From contig JAUPSS010000004.1 of the NCBI GenBank assembly GCA_040285825.1, positions 3,913,658 to 3,977,657 on the forward strand: 64,000 nt of DNA, given 5' to 3'. The translations under genes and the position numbers were made by a program. Below the pieces are notes generated by a model, which saw only the letters and a list, made by a program, of their open reading frames with translations, did not search any database and was not told the origin of the DNA. Shown here piece by piece: positions 10,083-23,544 of this stretch (within the stretch, counting starts at the first letter, position 1; each line of letters opens with the position of its first letter). Origin of the DNA: Eukaryota sp. TZLM1-RC. Taxonomy: Eukaryota > Metamonada: BaSk clade.

Positions 10083-13000
10083 AAGTTCATTTTGGGAAAA
10101 TTAATATAACAATTGTGGTGTTAAAGTCCGTCCTATAATCATTTGAGTAGTCATTGGTATGATTGGTTGAATGGTCATTGGTATGATTAGGTGATTTGCA
10201 TGTAGTCCTTATGTACTAGATGTGATCAACTTGTGATCAAACTTTGTGTGAAATTGTGTGTGAGTAATGTTGGGTATGTGTTACTTGATCAGTACAAACT
10301 CATGATTACATTTTCAATTGATTTTGTATATATTTGAATCAATTGAGTTTATTAATTTTTAAACATTATAATATTGCATTTTTAAATTGTAAAAATAGTA
10401 AAAAATAAAAAAGTATACAATTGAATGTTGCAAACTAATAAAACCATTGCTGTAAGTGTAAGAGTATCGTTTTTGATACGATTTACTGAGGCTCATATGA
10501 AGTTCCTAGTTTCGTATATTGACCAATGGTTGTTTATTACAATCATTGGTCAAATCTTTAAAGTCCATTTTGGGACAATTAATATAACAATTGTGGTGTT
10601 AAAGTCCGTGCTATGGTCATTTGAGTAGTCATTGGTATGATTAGGTGAGTTGCATGTAGTCCTTATCTACTAGATGTGATCAACTTGTGATCAAACTTTG
10701 TGTGAAATTGTGTGTTAGTAATGTTGGCTATGTGTTACTTGATCAGTACAAACTCATGATTACATTTTCAAATGATTTTGTATATATTTGAATTAATTGA
10801 GTGTATTAATTTTTAAACATTAAATTGTAAAAAAAAGTAAAAAATCAAAAAGTATACAATTGAATGTTGTAAACTAATAAAACAATTGCTGTAAGTGTAA
10901 GAGTATCGTTTTTGATACGATTTACTGAGGCTCATATGAAGTTCCTAGTTTCGTATATTGACCAATGGTTGTTTATTACAATCATTGGTCAAATCTTTAA
11001 AGTCCATTTTGGGACAATTAATATAACAATTGTGGTGTTAAAGTCCGTGCTATGGTCATTTGAGTAGTCATTGGTATGATTGGTTGAATGGTCATTGGTA
11101 TGATTAGGTGAGTTGCATGTAGTCCTTATCTACTAGATGTGATCAACTTGTGATCAAACTTTGTGTGAAATTGTGTGTGAGTAATGTTGGCTATGTGTTA
11201 CTTGATCAGTACAAACTCATGATTACATTTTCAAATGATTTTGTATATATTTGAATTAATTGAGTGTATTAATTTTTAAACATTAAATTGTAAAAAAAGT
11301 AAAAAATCAAAAAGTATACAATTGAATGTTGTAAACTAATAAAACAATTGCTGTAAGTGTAAGAGTATCGTTTTTGATACGATTTACTGAGGCTCATATG
11401 AAGTTCCTAGTTTCGTATATTGACCAATGGTTGTTTATTACAATCATTGGTCAAATCTTTAAAGTCCATTTTGGGACAATTAATATAACAATTGTGGTGT
11501 TAAAGTCCTTGCTATGGTCATTTGAGTAGTCATTGGTTTGATTTGGTGAGTTGCATGTAGTCCTTATGTACTAGATGTGATCAAACTTTGTGTGAAATTG
11601 TGTGTGAGTAATGTTGGCTATGTGTTACTTGATCAGTACAAACTCATGATTACATTTTCAAATGATTTTGTATATATTTGAATTAATTGAGTGTATTAAT
11701 TTTTAAACATTAAATTGTAAAAAAAGTAAAAAATCAAAAAGTATACAATTGAATGTTGTAAACTAATAAAACAATTGCTGTAAGTGTAAGAGTATCGTTT
11801 TTGATACGATTTACTGAGGCTCATATGAAGTTCCTAGTTTCGTATATTGACCAATGGTTGTTTATTACAATCATTGGTCAAATCTTTAAAGTCCATTTTG
11901 GGACAATTAATATAACAATTGTGGTGTTAAAGTCCTTGCTATGGTCATTTGAGTAGTCATTGGTGTGATTTGGTGAGTTGCATGTAGTCTTTATGTACTA
12001 GATGTGATCAAACTTTGTGTGAAATTGTGTGTGAGTAATGTTGGCTATGTGTTACTTGATCAGTACAAACTCATGATTACATTTTCAAATGATTTTGTAT
12101 ATATTTGAATTAATTGAGTGTATTAATTTTTAAACATTAAATTGTAAAAAAAGTAAAAAATCAAAAAGTATACAATTGAATGTTGTAAACTAATAAAACA
12201 ATTGCTGTAAGTGTAAGAGTATCGTTTTTGATACGATTTACTGAGGCTCATATGAAGTTCCTAGTTTTCGTATATTGACCAATGGTTGTTTATTACAATC
12301 ATTGGTCAAATCTTTAAAGTCCATTTTGGGACAATTAATATAACAATTGTGGTGTTAAAGTCCTTGCTATGGTCATTTGAGTAGTCATTGGTTTGATTTG
12401 GTGAGTTGCATGTAGTCCTTATGTACTAGATGTGATCAAACTTTGTGTGAAATTGTGTGTGAGTAATGTTGGCTATGTGTTACTTGATCAGTACAAACTC
12501 ATGATTACATTTTCAAATGATTTTGTATATATTTGAATTAATTGAGTGTATTAATTTTTAAACATTAAATTGTAAAAAAGTAAAAATCAAAAAGTATACA
12601 ATTGAATGTTGTAAACTAATAAAACAATTGCTGTAAGTGTAAGAGTATCGTTTTGATACGATTTACTGAGGCTCATATGAAGTTCCTAGTTTCGTATATT
12701 GACCAATGGTTGTTTATTACAATCATTGGTCAAATCTTTAAAGTCCATTTTGGGACAATTAATATAACAATTGTGGTGTTAAAGTCCTTGCTATGGTCAT
12801 TTGAGTAGTCATTGGTTTGATTTGGTGAGTTGCATGTAGTCCTTATGTACTAGATGTGATCAACTTGTGATCAAACTTTGTGTGAAATTGTGTGTGAGTA
12901 ATGTTGGCTATGTGTTACTTGATCAGTACAAACTCATGATTACATTTTCAAATGATTTTGTATATATTTGAATTAATTGAGTGTATTAATTTTTAAACAT

Positions 13001-16000
13001 TAAATTGTAAAAAAAGTAAAAAATCAAAAAGTATACAATTGAATGTTGTAAACTAATAAAACAATTGCTGTAAGTGTAAGAGTATCGTTTTTGATACGAT
13101 TTACTGAGGCTCATATGAAGTTCCTAGTTTCGTATATTGACCAATGGTTGTTTATTACAATCATTGGTCAAATCTTTAAAGTCCATTTTGGGACAATTAA
13201 TATAACAATTGTGGTGTTAAAGTCCTTGCTATGGTCATTTGAGTAGTCATTGGTTTGATTTGGTGAGTTGCATGTAGTCCTTATGTACTAGATGTGATCA
13301 ACTTGTGATCAAACTTTGTGTGAAATTGTGTGTAGTAATGTTGGCTATGTGTTACTTGATCAGTACAAACTCATGATTACATTTTCAAATGATTTTGTAT
13401 ATATTTGAATTAATTGAGTGTATTAATTTTTAAACATTAAATTGTAAAAAAAGTAAAAAATCAAAAAGTATACAATTGAATGTTGTAAACTAATAAAACA
13501 ATTGCTGTAAGTGTAAGAGTATCGTTTTTGATACGATTTACTGAGGCTCATATGAAGTTCCTAGTTTCGTATATTGACCAATGGTTGTTTATTACAATCA
13601 TTGGTCAAATCTTTAAAGTCCATTTTGGGACAATTAATATAACAATTGTGGTGTTAAAGTCCTTGCTATGGTCATTTGAGTAGTCATTGGTTTGATTTGG
13701 TGAGTTGCATGTAGTCCTTATGTACTAGATGTGATCAACTTGTGATCAAACTTTGTGTGAAATTGTGTGTGAGTAATGTTGGCTATGTGTTACTTGATCA
13801 GTACAAACTCATGATTACATTTTCAAATGATTTTGTATATATTTGAATTAATTGAGTGTATTAATTTTTAAACATTAAATTGTAAAAAAGTAAAAATCAA
13901 AAGTATACAATTGAATGTTGTAAACTAATAAAACAATTGCTGTAAGTGTAAGAGTATCGTTTTTGATACGATTTACTGAGGCTCATATGAAGTTCCTAGT
14001 TTCGTATATTGACCAATGGTTGTTTATTACAATCATTGGTCAAATCTTTAAAGTCCATTTTGGGACAATTAATATAACAATTGTGGTGTTAAAGTCCTTG
14101 CTATGGTCATTTGAGTAGTCATTGGTTTGATTTGGTGAGTTGCATGTAGTCCTTATGTACTAGATGTGATCAACTTGTGATCAAACTTTGTGTGAAATTG
14201 TGTGTGAGTAATGTTGGCTATGTGTTACTTGATCAGTACAAACTCATGATTACATTTTCAAATGATTTTGTATATATTTGAATTAATTGAGTGTATTAAT
14301 TTTTAAACATTAAATTGTAAAAAAAGTAAAAAATCAAAAAGTATACAATTGAATGTTGTAAACTAATAAAACAATTGCTGTAAGTGTAAGAGTATCGTTT
14401 TTGATACGATTTACTGAGGCTCATATGAAGTTCCTAGTTTCGTATATTGACCAATGGTTGTTTATTACAATCATTGGTCAAATCTTTAAAGTCCATTTTG
14501 GGACAATTAATATAACAATTGTGGTGTTAAAGTCCTTGCTATGGTCATTTGAGTAGTCATTGGTATGATTGGTTGAATGGTCATTGGTATGATTAGGTGA
14601 GTTGCATGTAGTCCTTATGTACTAGATGTGATCAACTTGTGATCAAACTTTGTGTGAAATTGTGTGTGAGTAATGTTGGCTATGTGTTACTTGATCAGTA
14701 CAAACTCATGATTACATTTTCAAATGATTTTGTATATATTTGAATTAATTGAGTGTATTAATTTTTAAACATTAAATTGTAAAAAAGTAAAAAATCAAAA
14801 GTATACAATTGAATGTTGTAAACTAATAAAACAATTGCTGTAAGTGTAAGAGTATCGTTTTTGATACGATTTACTGAGGCTCATATGAAGTTCCTAGTTT
14901 CGTATATTGACCAATGGTTGTTTATTACAATCATTGGTCAAATCTTTAAAGTCCATTTTGGGACAATTAATATAACAATTGTGGTGTTAAAGTCCTTGCT
15001 ATGGTCATTTGAGTAGTCATTGGTTTGATTTGGTGAGTTGCATGTAGTCCTTATGTACTAGATGTGATCAACTTGTGATCAAACTTTGTGTGAAATTGTG
15101 TGTGAGTAATGTTGGCTATGTGTTACTTGATCAGTACAAACTCATGATTACATTTTCAAATGATTTTGTATATATTTGAATTAATTGAGTGTATTAATTT
15201 TTAAACATTAAATTGTAAAAAAGTAAAAAATCAAAAGTATACAATTGAATGTTGTAAACTAATAAAACAATTGCTGTAAGTGTAAGAGTATCGTTTTTGA
15301 TACGATTTACTGAGGCTCATATGAAGTTCCTAGTTTTCGTATATTGACCAATGGTTGTTTATTACAATCATTGGTCAAATCTTTAAAGTCCATTTTGGGA
15401 CAATTAATATAACAATTGTGGTGTTAAAGTCCTTGCTATGGTCATTTGAGTAGTCATTGGTTTGATTTGGTGAGTTGCATGTAGTCCTTATGTACTAGAT
15501 GTGATCAACTTGTGATCAAACTTTGTGTGAAATTGTGTGTGAGTAATGTTGGCTATGTGTTACTTGATCAGTACAAACTCATGATTACATTTTCAAATGA
15601 TTTTGTATATATTTGAATTAATTGAGTGTATTAATTTTTAAACATTAAATTGTAAAAAAAGTAAAAAATCAAAAAGTATACAATTGAATGTTGTAAACTA
15701 ATAAAACAATTGCTGTAAGTGTAAGAGTATCGTTTTTGATACGATTTACTGAGGCTCATATGAAGTTCCTAGTTTCGTATATTGACCAATGGTTGTTTAT
15801 TACAATCATTGGTCAAATCTTTAAAGTCCATTTTGGGACAATTAATATAACAATTGTGGTGTTAAAGTCCTTGCTATGGTCATTTGAGTAGTCATTGGTT
15901 TGATTTGGTGAGTTGCATGTAGTCCTTATGTACTAGATGTGATCAACTTGTGATCAAACTTTGTGTGAAATTGTGTGTGAGTAATGTTGGCTATGTGTTA

Positions 16001-19000
16001 CTTGATCAGTACAAACTCATGATTACATTTTCAAATGATTTTGTATATATTTGAATTAATTGAGTGTATTAATTTTTAAACATTAAATTGTAAAAAAAGT
16101 AAAAAATCAAAAAGTATACAATTGAATGTTGTAAACTAATAAAACAATTGCTGTAAGTGTAAGAGTATCGTTTTTGATACGATTTACTGAGGCTCATATG
16201 AAGTTCCTAGTTTCGTATATTGACCAATGGTTGTTTATTACAATCATTGGTCAAATCTTTAAAGTCCATTTTGGGACAATTAATATAACAATTGTGGTGT
16301 TAAAGTCCTTGCTATGGTCATTTGAGTAGTCATTGGTTTGATTTGGTGAGTTGCATGTAGTCCTTATGTACTAGATGTGATCAACTTGTGATCAAACTTT
16401 GTGTGAAATTGTGTGTGAGTAATGTTGGCTATGTGTTACTTGATCAGTACAAACTCATGATTACATTTTCAAATGATTTTGTATATATTTGAATTAATTG
16501 AGTGTATTAATTTTTAAACATTAAATTGTAAAAAAGTAAAAAATCAAAAAGTATACAATTGAATGTTGTAAACTAATAAAACAATTGCTGTAAGTGTAAG
16601 AGTATCGTTTTTGATACGATTTACTGAGGCTCATATGAAGTTCCTAGTTTCGTATATTGACCAATGGTTGTTTATTACAATCATTGGTCAAATCTTTAAA
16701 GTCCATTTTGGGACAATTAATATAACAATTGTGGTGTTAAAGTCCTTGCTATGGTCATTTGAGTAGTCATTGGTTTGATTTGGTGAGTTGCATGTAGTCC
16801 TTATGTACTAGATGTGATCAACTTGTGATCAAACTTTGTGTGAAATTGTGTGTGAGTAATGTTGGCTATGTGTTACTTGATCAGTACAAACTCATGATTA
16901 CATTTTCAAATGATTTTGTATATATTTGAATTAATTGAGTGTATTAATTTTTAAACATTAAATTGTAAAAAAGTAAAAATCAAAAGTATACAATTGAATG
17001 TTGTAAACTAATAAAAACAATTGCTGTAAGTGTAAGAGTATCGTTTTTGATACGATTTACTGAGGCTCATATGAAGTTCCTAGTTTTCGTATATTGACCA
17101 ATGGTTGTTTATTACAATCATTGGTCAAATCTTTAAAGTCCATTTTGGGACAATTAATATAACAATTGTGGTGTTAAAGTCCTTGCTATGGTCATTTGAG
17201 TAGTCATTGGTTTGATTTGGTGAGTTGCATGTAGTCCTTATGTACTAGATGTGATCAACTTGTGATCAAACTTTGTGTGAAATTGTGTGTGAGTAATGTT
17301 GGCTATGTGTTACTTGATCAGTACAAACTCATGATTACATTTTCAAATGATTTTTGTATATATTTGAATTAATTGAGTGTATTAATTTTTAAACATTAAA
17401 TTGTAAAAAAAGTAAAAAATCAAAAAGTATACAATTGAATGTTGTAAACTAATAAAACAATTGCTGTAAGTGTAAGAGTATCGTTTTTGATACGATTTAC
17501 TGAGGCTCATATGAAGTTCCTAGTTTCGTATATTGACCAATGGTTGTTTATTACAATCATTGGTCAAATCTTTAAAGTCCATTTTGGGACAATTAATATA
17601 ACAATTGTGGTGTTAAAGTCCGTGCTATGGTCATTTGAGTAGTCATTGGTTTGATTGGTTGAATGGTCATTGGTGTGATTTGGTGAGTTGCATGTAGTCT
17701 TTATGTACTAGATGTGATCAACTTGTGATCAAACTTTGTGTGAAATTGTGTGTGAGTAATGTTGGCTATGTGTTACTTGATCAGTACAAACTCATGATTA
17801 CATTTTCAAATGATTTTGTATATATTTGAATTAATTGAGTGTATTAATTTTTAAACATTAAATTGTAAAAAAAGTAAAAAATCAAAAAGTATACAATTGA
17901 ATGTTGTAAACTAATAAAACAATTGCTGTAAGTGTAAGAGTATCGTTTTTGATACGATTTACTGAGGCTCATATGAAGTTCCTAGTTTCGTATATTGACC
18001 AATGGTTGTTTATTACAATCATTGGTCAAATCTTTAAAGTCCATTTTGGGACAATTAATATAACAATTGTGGTGTTAAAGTCCGTGCTATGGTCATTTGA
18101 GTAGTCATTGGTTTGATTGGTTGAATGGTCATTGTAGAGTTGCATGTAGTCCTTTATGTACTAGATGTGATCAACTTGTGATCAAACTTTGTGTGAAATT
18201 GTGTGTGAGTAATGTTGGCTATGTGTTACTTGATCAGTACAAACTCATGATTACATTTTCAAATGATTTTGTATATATTTGAATTAATTGAGTGTATTAA
18301 TTTTTAAACATTAAATTGTAAAAAAAGTAAAAAATCAAAAAGTATACAATTGAATGTTGTAAACTAATAAAACAATTGCTGTAAGTGTAAGAGTATCGTT
18401 TTTGATACGATTTACTGAGGCTCATATGAAGTTCCTAGTTTCGTATATTGACCAATGGTTGTTTATTACAATCATTGGTCAAATCTTTAAAGTCCATTTT
18501 GGGACAATTAATATAACAATTGTGGTGTTAAAGTCCGTGCTATGGTCATTTGAGTAGTCATTGGTTTGATTGGTTGAATGGTCATTGGTGTGATTTGGTG
18601 AGTTGCATGTAGTCTTTATGTACTAGATGTGATCAACTTGTGATCAAACTTTGTGTGAAATTGTGTGTGAGTAATGTTGGCTATGTGTTACTTGATCAGT
18701 ACAAACTCATGATTACATTTTCAAATGATTTTGTATATATTTGAATTAATTGAGTGTATTAATTTTTAAACATTAAATTGTAAAAAAAAGTAAAAAATCA
18801 AAAAGTATACAATTGAATGTTGTAAACTAATAAAACAATTGCTGTAAGTGTAAGAGTATCGTTTTTGATACGATTTACTGAGGCTCATATGAAGTTCCTA
18901 GTTTCGTATATTGACCAATGGTTGTTTATTACAATCATTGGTCAAATCTTTAAAGTCCATTTTGGGACAATTAATATAACAATTGTGGTGTTAAAGTCCG

Positions 19001-20197
19001 TGCTATGGTCATTTGATTAGTCATTGGTATGATTGGTTGAATGGTCATTGGTGTGATGAGGTGAGTTGCATGTAGTCTTTATGTACTAGATGTGATCAAC
19101 TTGTGATCAAACTTTGTGTGAAATTGTGTGTGAGTAATGTTGGCTATGTGTTACTTGATCAGTACAAACTCATGATTACATTTTCAAATGATTTTGTATA
19201 TATTTGAATTAATTGAGTGTATTAATTTTTAAACATTAAATTGTAAAAAAAGTAAAAATCAAAAGTATACAATTGAATGTTGTAAACTAATAAAACAATT
19301 GCTGTAAGTGTAAGAGTATCGTTTTTGATACGATTTACTGAGGCTCATATGAAGTTCCTAGTTTCGTATATTGACCAATGGTTGTTTATTACAATCATTG
19401 GTCAAATCTTTAAAGTCCATTTTGGGACAATTAATATAACAATTGTGGTGTTAAAGTCCGTGCTATGGTCATTTGAGTAGTCATTGGTATGATTGGTTGA
19501 ATGGTCATTGGTGTGATTAGGTGAGTTGCATGTAGTCTTTATGTACTAGATGTGATCAACTTGTGATCAAACTTTGTGTGAAATTGTGTGTGAGTAATGT
19601 TGGCTATGTGTTACTTGATCAGTACAAACTCATGATTACATTTTCAAATGATTTTGTATATATTTGAATTAATTGAGTGTATTAATTTTTAAACATTAAA
19701 TTGTAAAAAAAGTAAAAAATCAAAAAGTATACAATTGAATGTTGTAAACTAATAAAACAATTGCTGTAAGTGTAAGAGTATCGTTTTTGATACGATTTAC
19801 TGAGGCTCATATGAAGTTCCTAGTTTCGTATATTGACCAATGGTTGTTTATTACAATCATTGGTCAAATCTTTAAAGTCCATTTTGGGACAATTAATATA
19901 ACAATTGTGGTGTTAAAGTCCGTGCTATGGTCATTTGAGTAGTCATTGGTTTGATTGGTTGAATGGTCATTGGTGTGATTAGATGAGTTGCATGTAGTCT
20001 TTATGTACTAGATGTGATCAACTTGTGATCAAACTTTGTGTGAAATTGTGTGAGTAATGTTGGCTATGTGTACTTGATCAGTACAAACTCATGATTACAT
20101 TTTCAAATGATTTTGTATATATTTGAATTAATTGAGTGTATTAATTTTTAAACATTAAATTGTAAAAAAAGTAAAAAATCAAAAAGTATACAATTGA
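10083..20197 (+). repeat. Satellite array, left (about 22 full monomers, 424-465 bp)
   Basis: A head-to-tail array. The word CTCATATGAAGTTCCTAG recurs 22 times from 10493 to 19807, with a partial monomer at each edge. Spacing falls into classes of about 460, 438 and 426 bp. The classes are explained mainly by presence or absence of a 24-bp internal duplication (ATGATTGGTTGAATGGTCAT...) and of an 11-bp CAACTTGTGAT segment. Other differences are A-run lengths and single substitutions. The edge monomers (near 10.1-11.3 kb and 17.6-20 kb) are mostly the long type; the middle is mostly the short type. Each monomer contains a strong hairpin. Relative to the + strand rDNA the array lies upstream and points the same way. 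Confidence 0.97.
10519..10553. other. Hairpin inside satellite monomer (representative)
   Basis: TTGACCAATGGTTGT and ACAATCATTGGTCAA flank a 5-nt TTATT loop. The arms pair over 15 positions with a single G-T(U) pair at position 11. The motif is found in almost every monomer of both arrays. A second, smaller inverted repeat, GTATC...GATAC, lies about 50 bp upstream. This one copy is listed as the representative. Confidence 0.85.
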
Positions 20198-20990
20198 TTC
20201 ATAAATTCAACAAACACTTTTATTGCAAAATAAGTACGCGAAACAAGATGCTCTATTGATCAAAAATACTGCACCAAAAAAGCTAAAACAATTTGGCATA
20301 GTTTTCATTTGAAATCCCCATTTCTTATTTGAAAAAAAGACTCCACACTTGACAATAAATCTTTGAATTGTAATATCCATATGAGTGTTTCAAAACGCTG
20401 TTGAATGTTATTGTGTTTTCAAACTTTCTGTAAAAACATGCTTATGCACAAGTGATACAAGGCAGGTTTGATACATGAAGAAATGATTTATGTATTCTGT
20501 TTCAATGGCAATCTTGAAAACAATAGTGTTGGCAGAAAAGATGATGTATGTACTGAAAAGAATACTGTCCAGGAAAACTTTATTACGAAAGAGTCTTCAT
20601 CAAGAAGAAAGTACAACGGTGAAGACATCAAGCCAATCCATGAACAATTGAGATCAAAAGAGTGATTGAGTCAAACGAAACACTTACAATAACCGATAGG
20701 TACAAGATTTACGGAATAGAAATCCAAAATGCGCTAGGCAAGGCTGCTGCACTAATGGCAATTGTGATGTCTACCCTTCTGCCCCCCAGAATCATGGCAC
20801 TAAGAGTATAATGTGTTTGAAGTTACAGACGCATCCCAAAGTCGGAGTACGGAAATGAGAAAAACCACAGAAGGTTGCTCAGGTTGGAAGATCAGATTTT
20901 GGGTCTGGTTTCAAACTTCAGATTTTCCAATTTTGACATTGGAATTTTACCAACCCATAATGCAATTAATTTTGGTTTTGCTTTCCTGTT
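20198..20990 (+). repeat. Ele-A copy 3
   Basis: This starts abruptly at the end of the left satellite (CAATTGA then TTCATAAATTCAACAAACAC). It is nearly identical to 26583-27410 over most of its length. A 65-codon frame (20468-20665) ends just before a frame running from about 20655 that reads RVIESNETLTITDRYKIYG and continues to STLLPPRIMALRV. One frameshift would join them, as also in copies 1 and 2. After about 20900 the sequence reads TTTCAAACTTCAGATTTTCC and then passes into RepB. Confidence 0.8.
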
Positions 20991-21800
20991 TTCTGCATGT
21001 GTTCGTATATGGCAACGGTAACGCTAATTTCTGTACGATTATCATTCTTTTGATTAGATTAGTATTTCTTTCAAAATTTTGAGCTTTATGCATCATTGAA
21101 ACCAATGTTCATGTCATTGATCTGATTTAAATTCCTTTGTTGATAATCCTTTTGCAACTGTTGCGACAATTTATACATGGTTATCTTGCCTTTGAAAAAA
21201 TCGAAACGAATGGCGCAATTTACAGGAGAAGTTTTCAATTTATGAATAGCACCACTGGTTTTTTGATCACATTTTTGGTGTAAAAAACATTGTTGCGTGA
21301 ACTTTTACATTGATAAAGAAAATTATTTTACTTTTGTTATTTGACAGAAACAAAAATAAATTCCAAAAAATTTACAGTTTCACTTTCATTTTGAATGTAT
21401 TCTAGAAACAGATATCGTTTGTTTGATTTGAATCAAAAGGTGATCGTTTGTATATGGCAACGGTAACGCTATTTTCTGCACGATTATCATTCTTTGATTA
21501 GGTCAGTATCTTTTCAAAATTTATGAGCTTTATACATCATTAAAACCAATGTTCATGTCATTCATTTGATTTGAATTCCTTTGTTGATAATCTTTTTACA
21601 ACATTTGCGACAATTTATACATGGTTATCTTGCCTTTGAAAAAATGGAAACGAATGGCGCATTTTACAAGAGAAGTTTTCAAGTTTATAAATACAGCATG
21701 TGTTCTTGATCACATTTTTGGTGTAGAAAAACATTGTTGCGTGAACTTTTACATTGATAAAGAAGTTTTTTCTTTTTATTAAACATAAATAAAAATAAGT
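20991..21800 (+). repeat. RepB, two tandem units of about 444 bp
   Basis: GGCAACGGTAACGCTA occurs at about 21010 and 21455. Each unit then shows ATTATCATTCTTTTGATTAG, ATGTTCATGTCATT, CAATTTATACATGGTTATCT and GTGAACTTTTACATTGATAA. The second unit ends in ATTAAACATAAAT, directly followed by another Ele-A start. No coding frame is credible. Confidence 0.85.
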
Positions 21801-21927
21801 TTAAAATTTCATAAATTCAACAAACACTTTTATTGCAAAATCGGTACACGAAACTAGATGCTCTATTGATCAAAAATACTGCACCAAAAAGCTTAAAACA
21901 ATTTGTCATGTAGTTTTCATTTGAAAT
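21801..21927 (+). repeat. Ele-A 5' fragment (copy 4), cut by gap
   Basis: The opening of Ele-A (TTCATAAATTCAACAAACAC, GCTCTATTGATCAAAAATAC) runs into the run of N. Its continuation is unknown. Confidence 0.75.
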
Positions 21928-22126
21928 NNNNNNNNNNNNNNNNNNNNNNNNNNNNNNNNNNNNNNNNNNNNNNNNNNNNNNNNNNNNNNNNNNNNNNNNN
22001 NNNNNNNNNNNNNNNNNNNNNNNNNNNNNNNNNNNNNNNNNNNNNNNNNNNNNNNNNNNNNNNNNNNNNNNNNNNNNNNNNNNNNNNNNNNNNNNNNNNN
22101 NNNNNNNNNNNNNNNNNNNNNNNNNN
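21928..22126. other. Assembly gap, 199 N
   Basis: A run of N between Ele-A start sequence and retrotransposon coding sequence. Open frames reported across it would be artefacts. The gap sits just outside the left end of the palindrome. Confidence 0.99.
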
Positions 22127-23354
22127 TACGTGCAAAAGTTCTGTCTCAATTACTGGGATGTAAAATGTTTCAAATTCCAGATCATGCTTACCTTAGTCCA
22201 CAATATGGTGGTTTAGGGTGGACGAAACTCTATTCTTACCTCGTATTGCTTTTGTTGGTGGATGCAGAAATGCAATCTTTGGAGTTCTCCGAAAGATTTG
22301 CAGATTGGGAAGATTATTGATGACAACGCAAAGTTCCACTGTTTTGCATTAAATGAAGAAATTTCAAGAATTGATGTAGAAAAATGGGGTCGATGTTTTC
22401 CCCAATCATTCAATGGCAATATTCCAGCAAAAAAATGTTTTAAATTTGAAGTACACTCTTCGAACATTACAGAAAAGATTGACTGGAATGTATGAAAAAG
22501 ATCTTTATAATAATATTTGCAGGTCGGCTGTTTTTAAATCAAGATCTTCACTCATTGTTATTGGAAAAGGGTGTTTGTGAAAACAAGGTGTCAGATTCTT
22601 CACTTTTTGTAACCATTGTACCACGAAGATTTGGATTGTGTGCTACTAATGAAGCATTTGTAACAAAAATGAGATTATATTTGAACATCCCCATTAACCA
22701 ATTATTATCAAAGAAAAATGTATTTGTTCGAATTCACCTCAACTCACTTTGCGCCATGCTCTAAATTGCTCTAAATTGATAACTTATCGTTCTTCATTAC
22801 ATGATGCTGTTAGAGACACTGTTTTCAATATGGCACAAAACTGCAAGGATATCAGTGTATCAAAGAGCCCCTGCTGAAAGAAACACTTTCTCTGAATAAT
22901 TTTTGGTTCTGATGATAGAGGTGATGTATACTGTGATTGGATTGATAATTCTGAAGCTTTTGTTGACTTTGTCTCATGTAATGTTGCAAACGATACTTTG
23001 GTTCTGAAGAAAACTTAATCCTGTGGCTGCTCTGGATTTTAAAGCAAAGAAAAACATAGAAAATATGATAAAGAAATTGAAGATGCAAATATCGATAGAA
23101 ATACACAGCTGGTTTTTATTGCTTTTCCATTTCGATAAATGGAAGATTATCAGTTGAAGCAGAAACTTTTTGGATGACTTCCATGGTGAAAAAAACAATG
23201 AAAAGATTTGATATTTTTATGGCGTTCACGGATTCAATTTGCCATTATTAATAGATTACCGCGGTTTTTCAATCGAATTAGAGAAGCTTTAGCTAGACAG
23301 CAAGCAAATCAAGATTTTGTGGGAAATCTTGGTTTAATGATAGTCGTCCATTAG
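22127..23354 (+). pseudogene. REL-ENDO retrotransposon B, 3' half (RT thumb to C-terminus)
   Basis: Several frames, joined by homopolymer frameshifts, give the 3' half of a non-LTR retrotransposon ORF. Near 22190 YLSPQYGGLGWTKLYSYL is the GGLG block after the RT palm. Near 22630 RRFGLCATNEAF precedes the zinc motif. The endonuclease follows: RGDV near 22920, then 13 residues, then the second Asp of FVDFVSC, and later KAK...KY. The ORF closes with NRLPRFFNRIREAL and a TAG at 23352. In the mirror copy the knuckle reads CICS...RHALNC (C-x-C-x9-H-x3-C). The part from 22449 on is mirrored at 41510-42421; 22127-22448 has no mirror. Dead copy. Confidence 0.75.
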
Positions 23355-23395
23355 TTATGATTTAATTTAATCAAGTGTGCAAATTCAATAAATTA

Positions 23396-23544
23396 ATATT
23401 CATTTTTAAACATTAAATTGTAAAAAGTAAAAATCAAAAAGTATACAATTGAATGTTGTAAACTAATAAAACAATTGCTGTAAGTGTAAGAGTATCGTTT
23501 TGATACGATTTACTGAGGCTCATATGAAGTTCCTAGTTTCGTAT
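23396..23544 (+). repeat. Isolated partial satellite monomer
   Basis: About 149 bp of the satellite, from the TTTTTAAACATTAAATTG word to CCTAGTTTCGTAT. It is joined at both ends to foreign sequence: retrotransposon B tail upstream and Ele-A 3' sequence (CCAAGTCGGAGTACGG) downstream. The mirror copy is 41306-41455. Confidence 0.85.

Noticed and set aside
10083-20197. CRISPR-like array
   Set aside because: The units are 430-460 bp head-to-tail monomers with no alternation of short repeats and unique spacers, and the DNA is eukaryotic.
21817-22163. Open frames spanning the run of N
   Set aside because: They exist only because unknown bases are read as sense codons.
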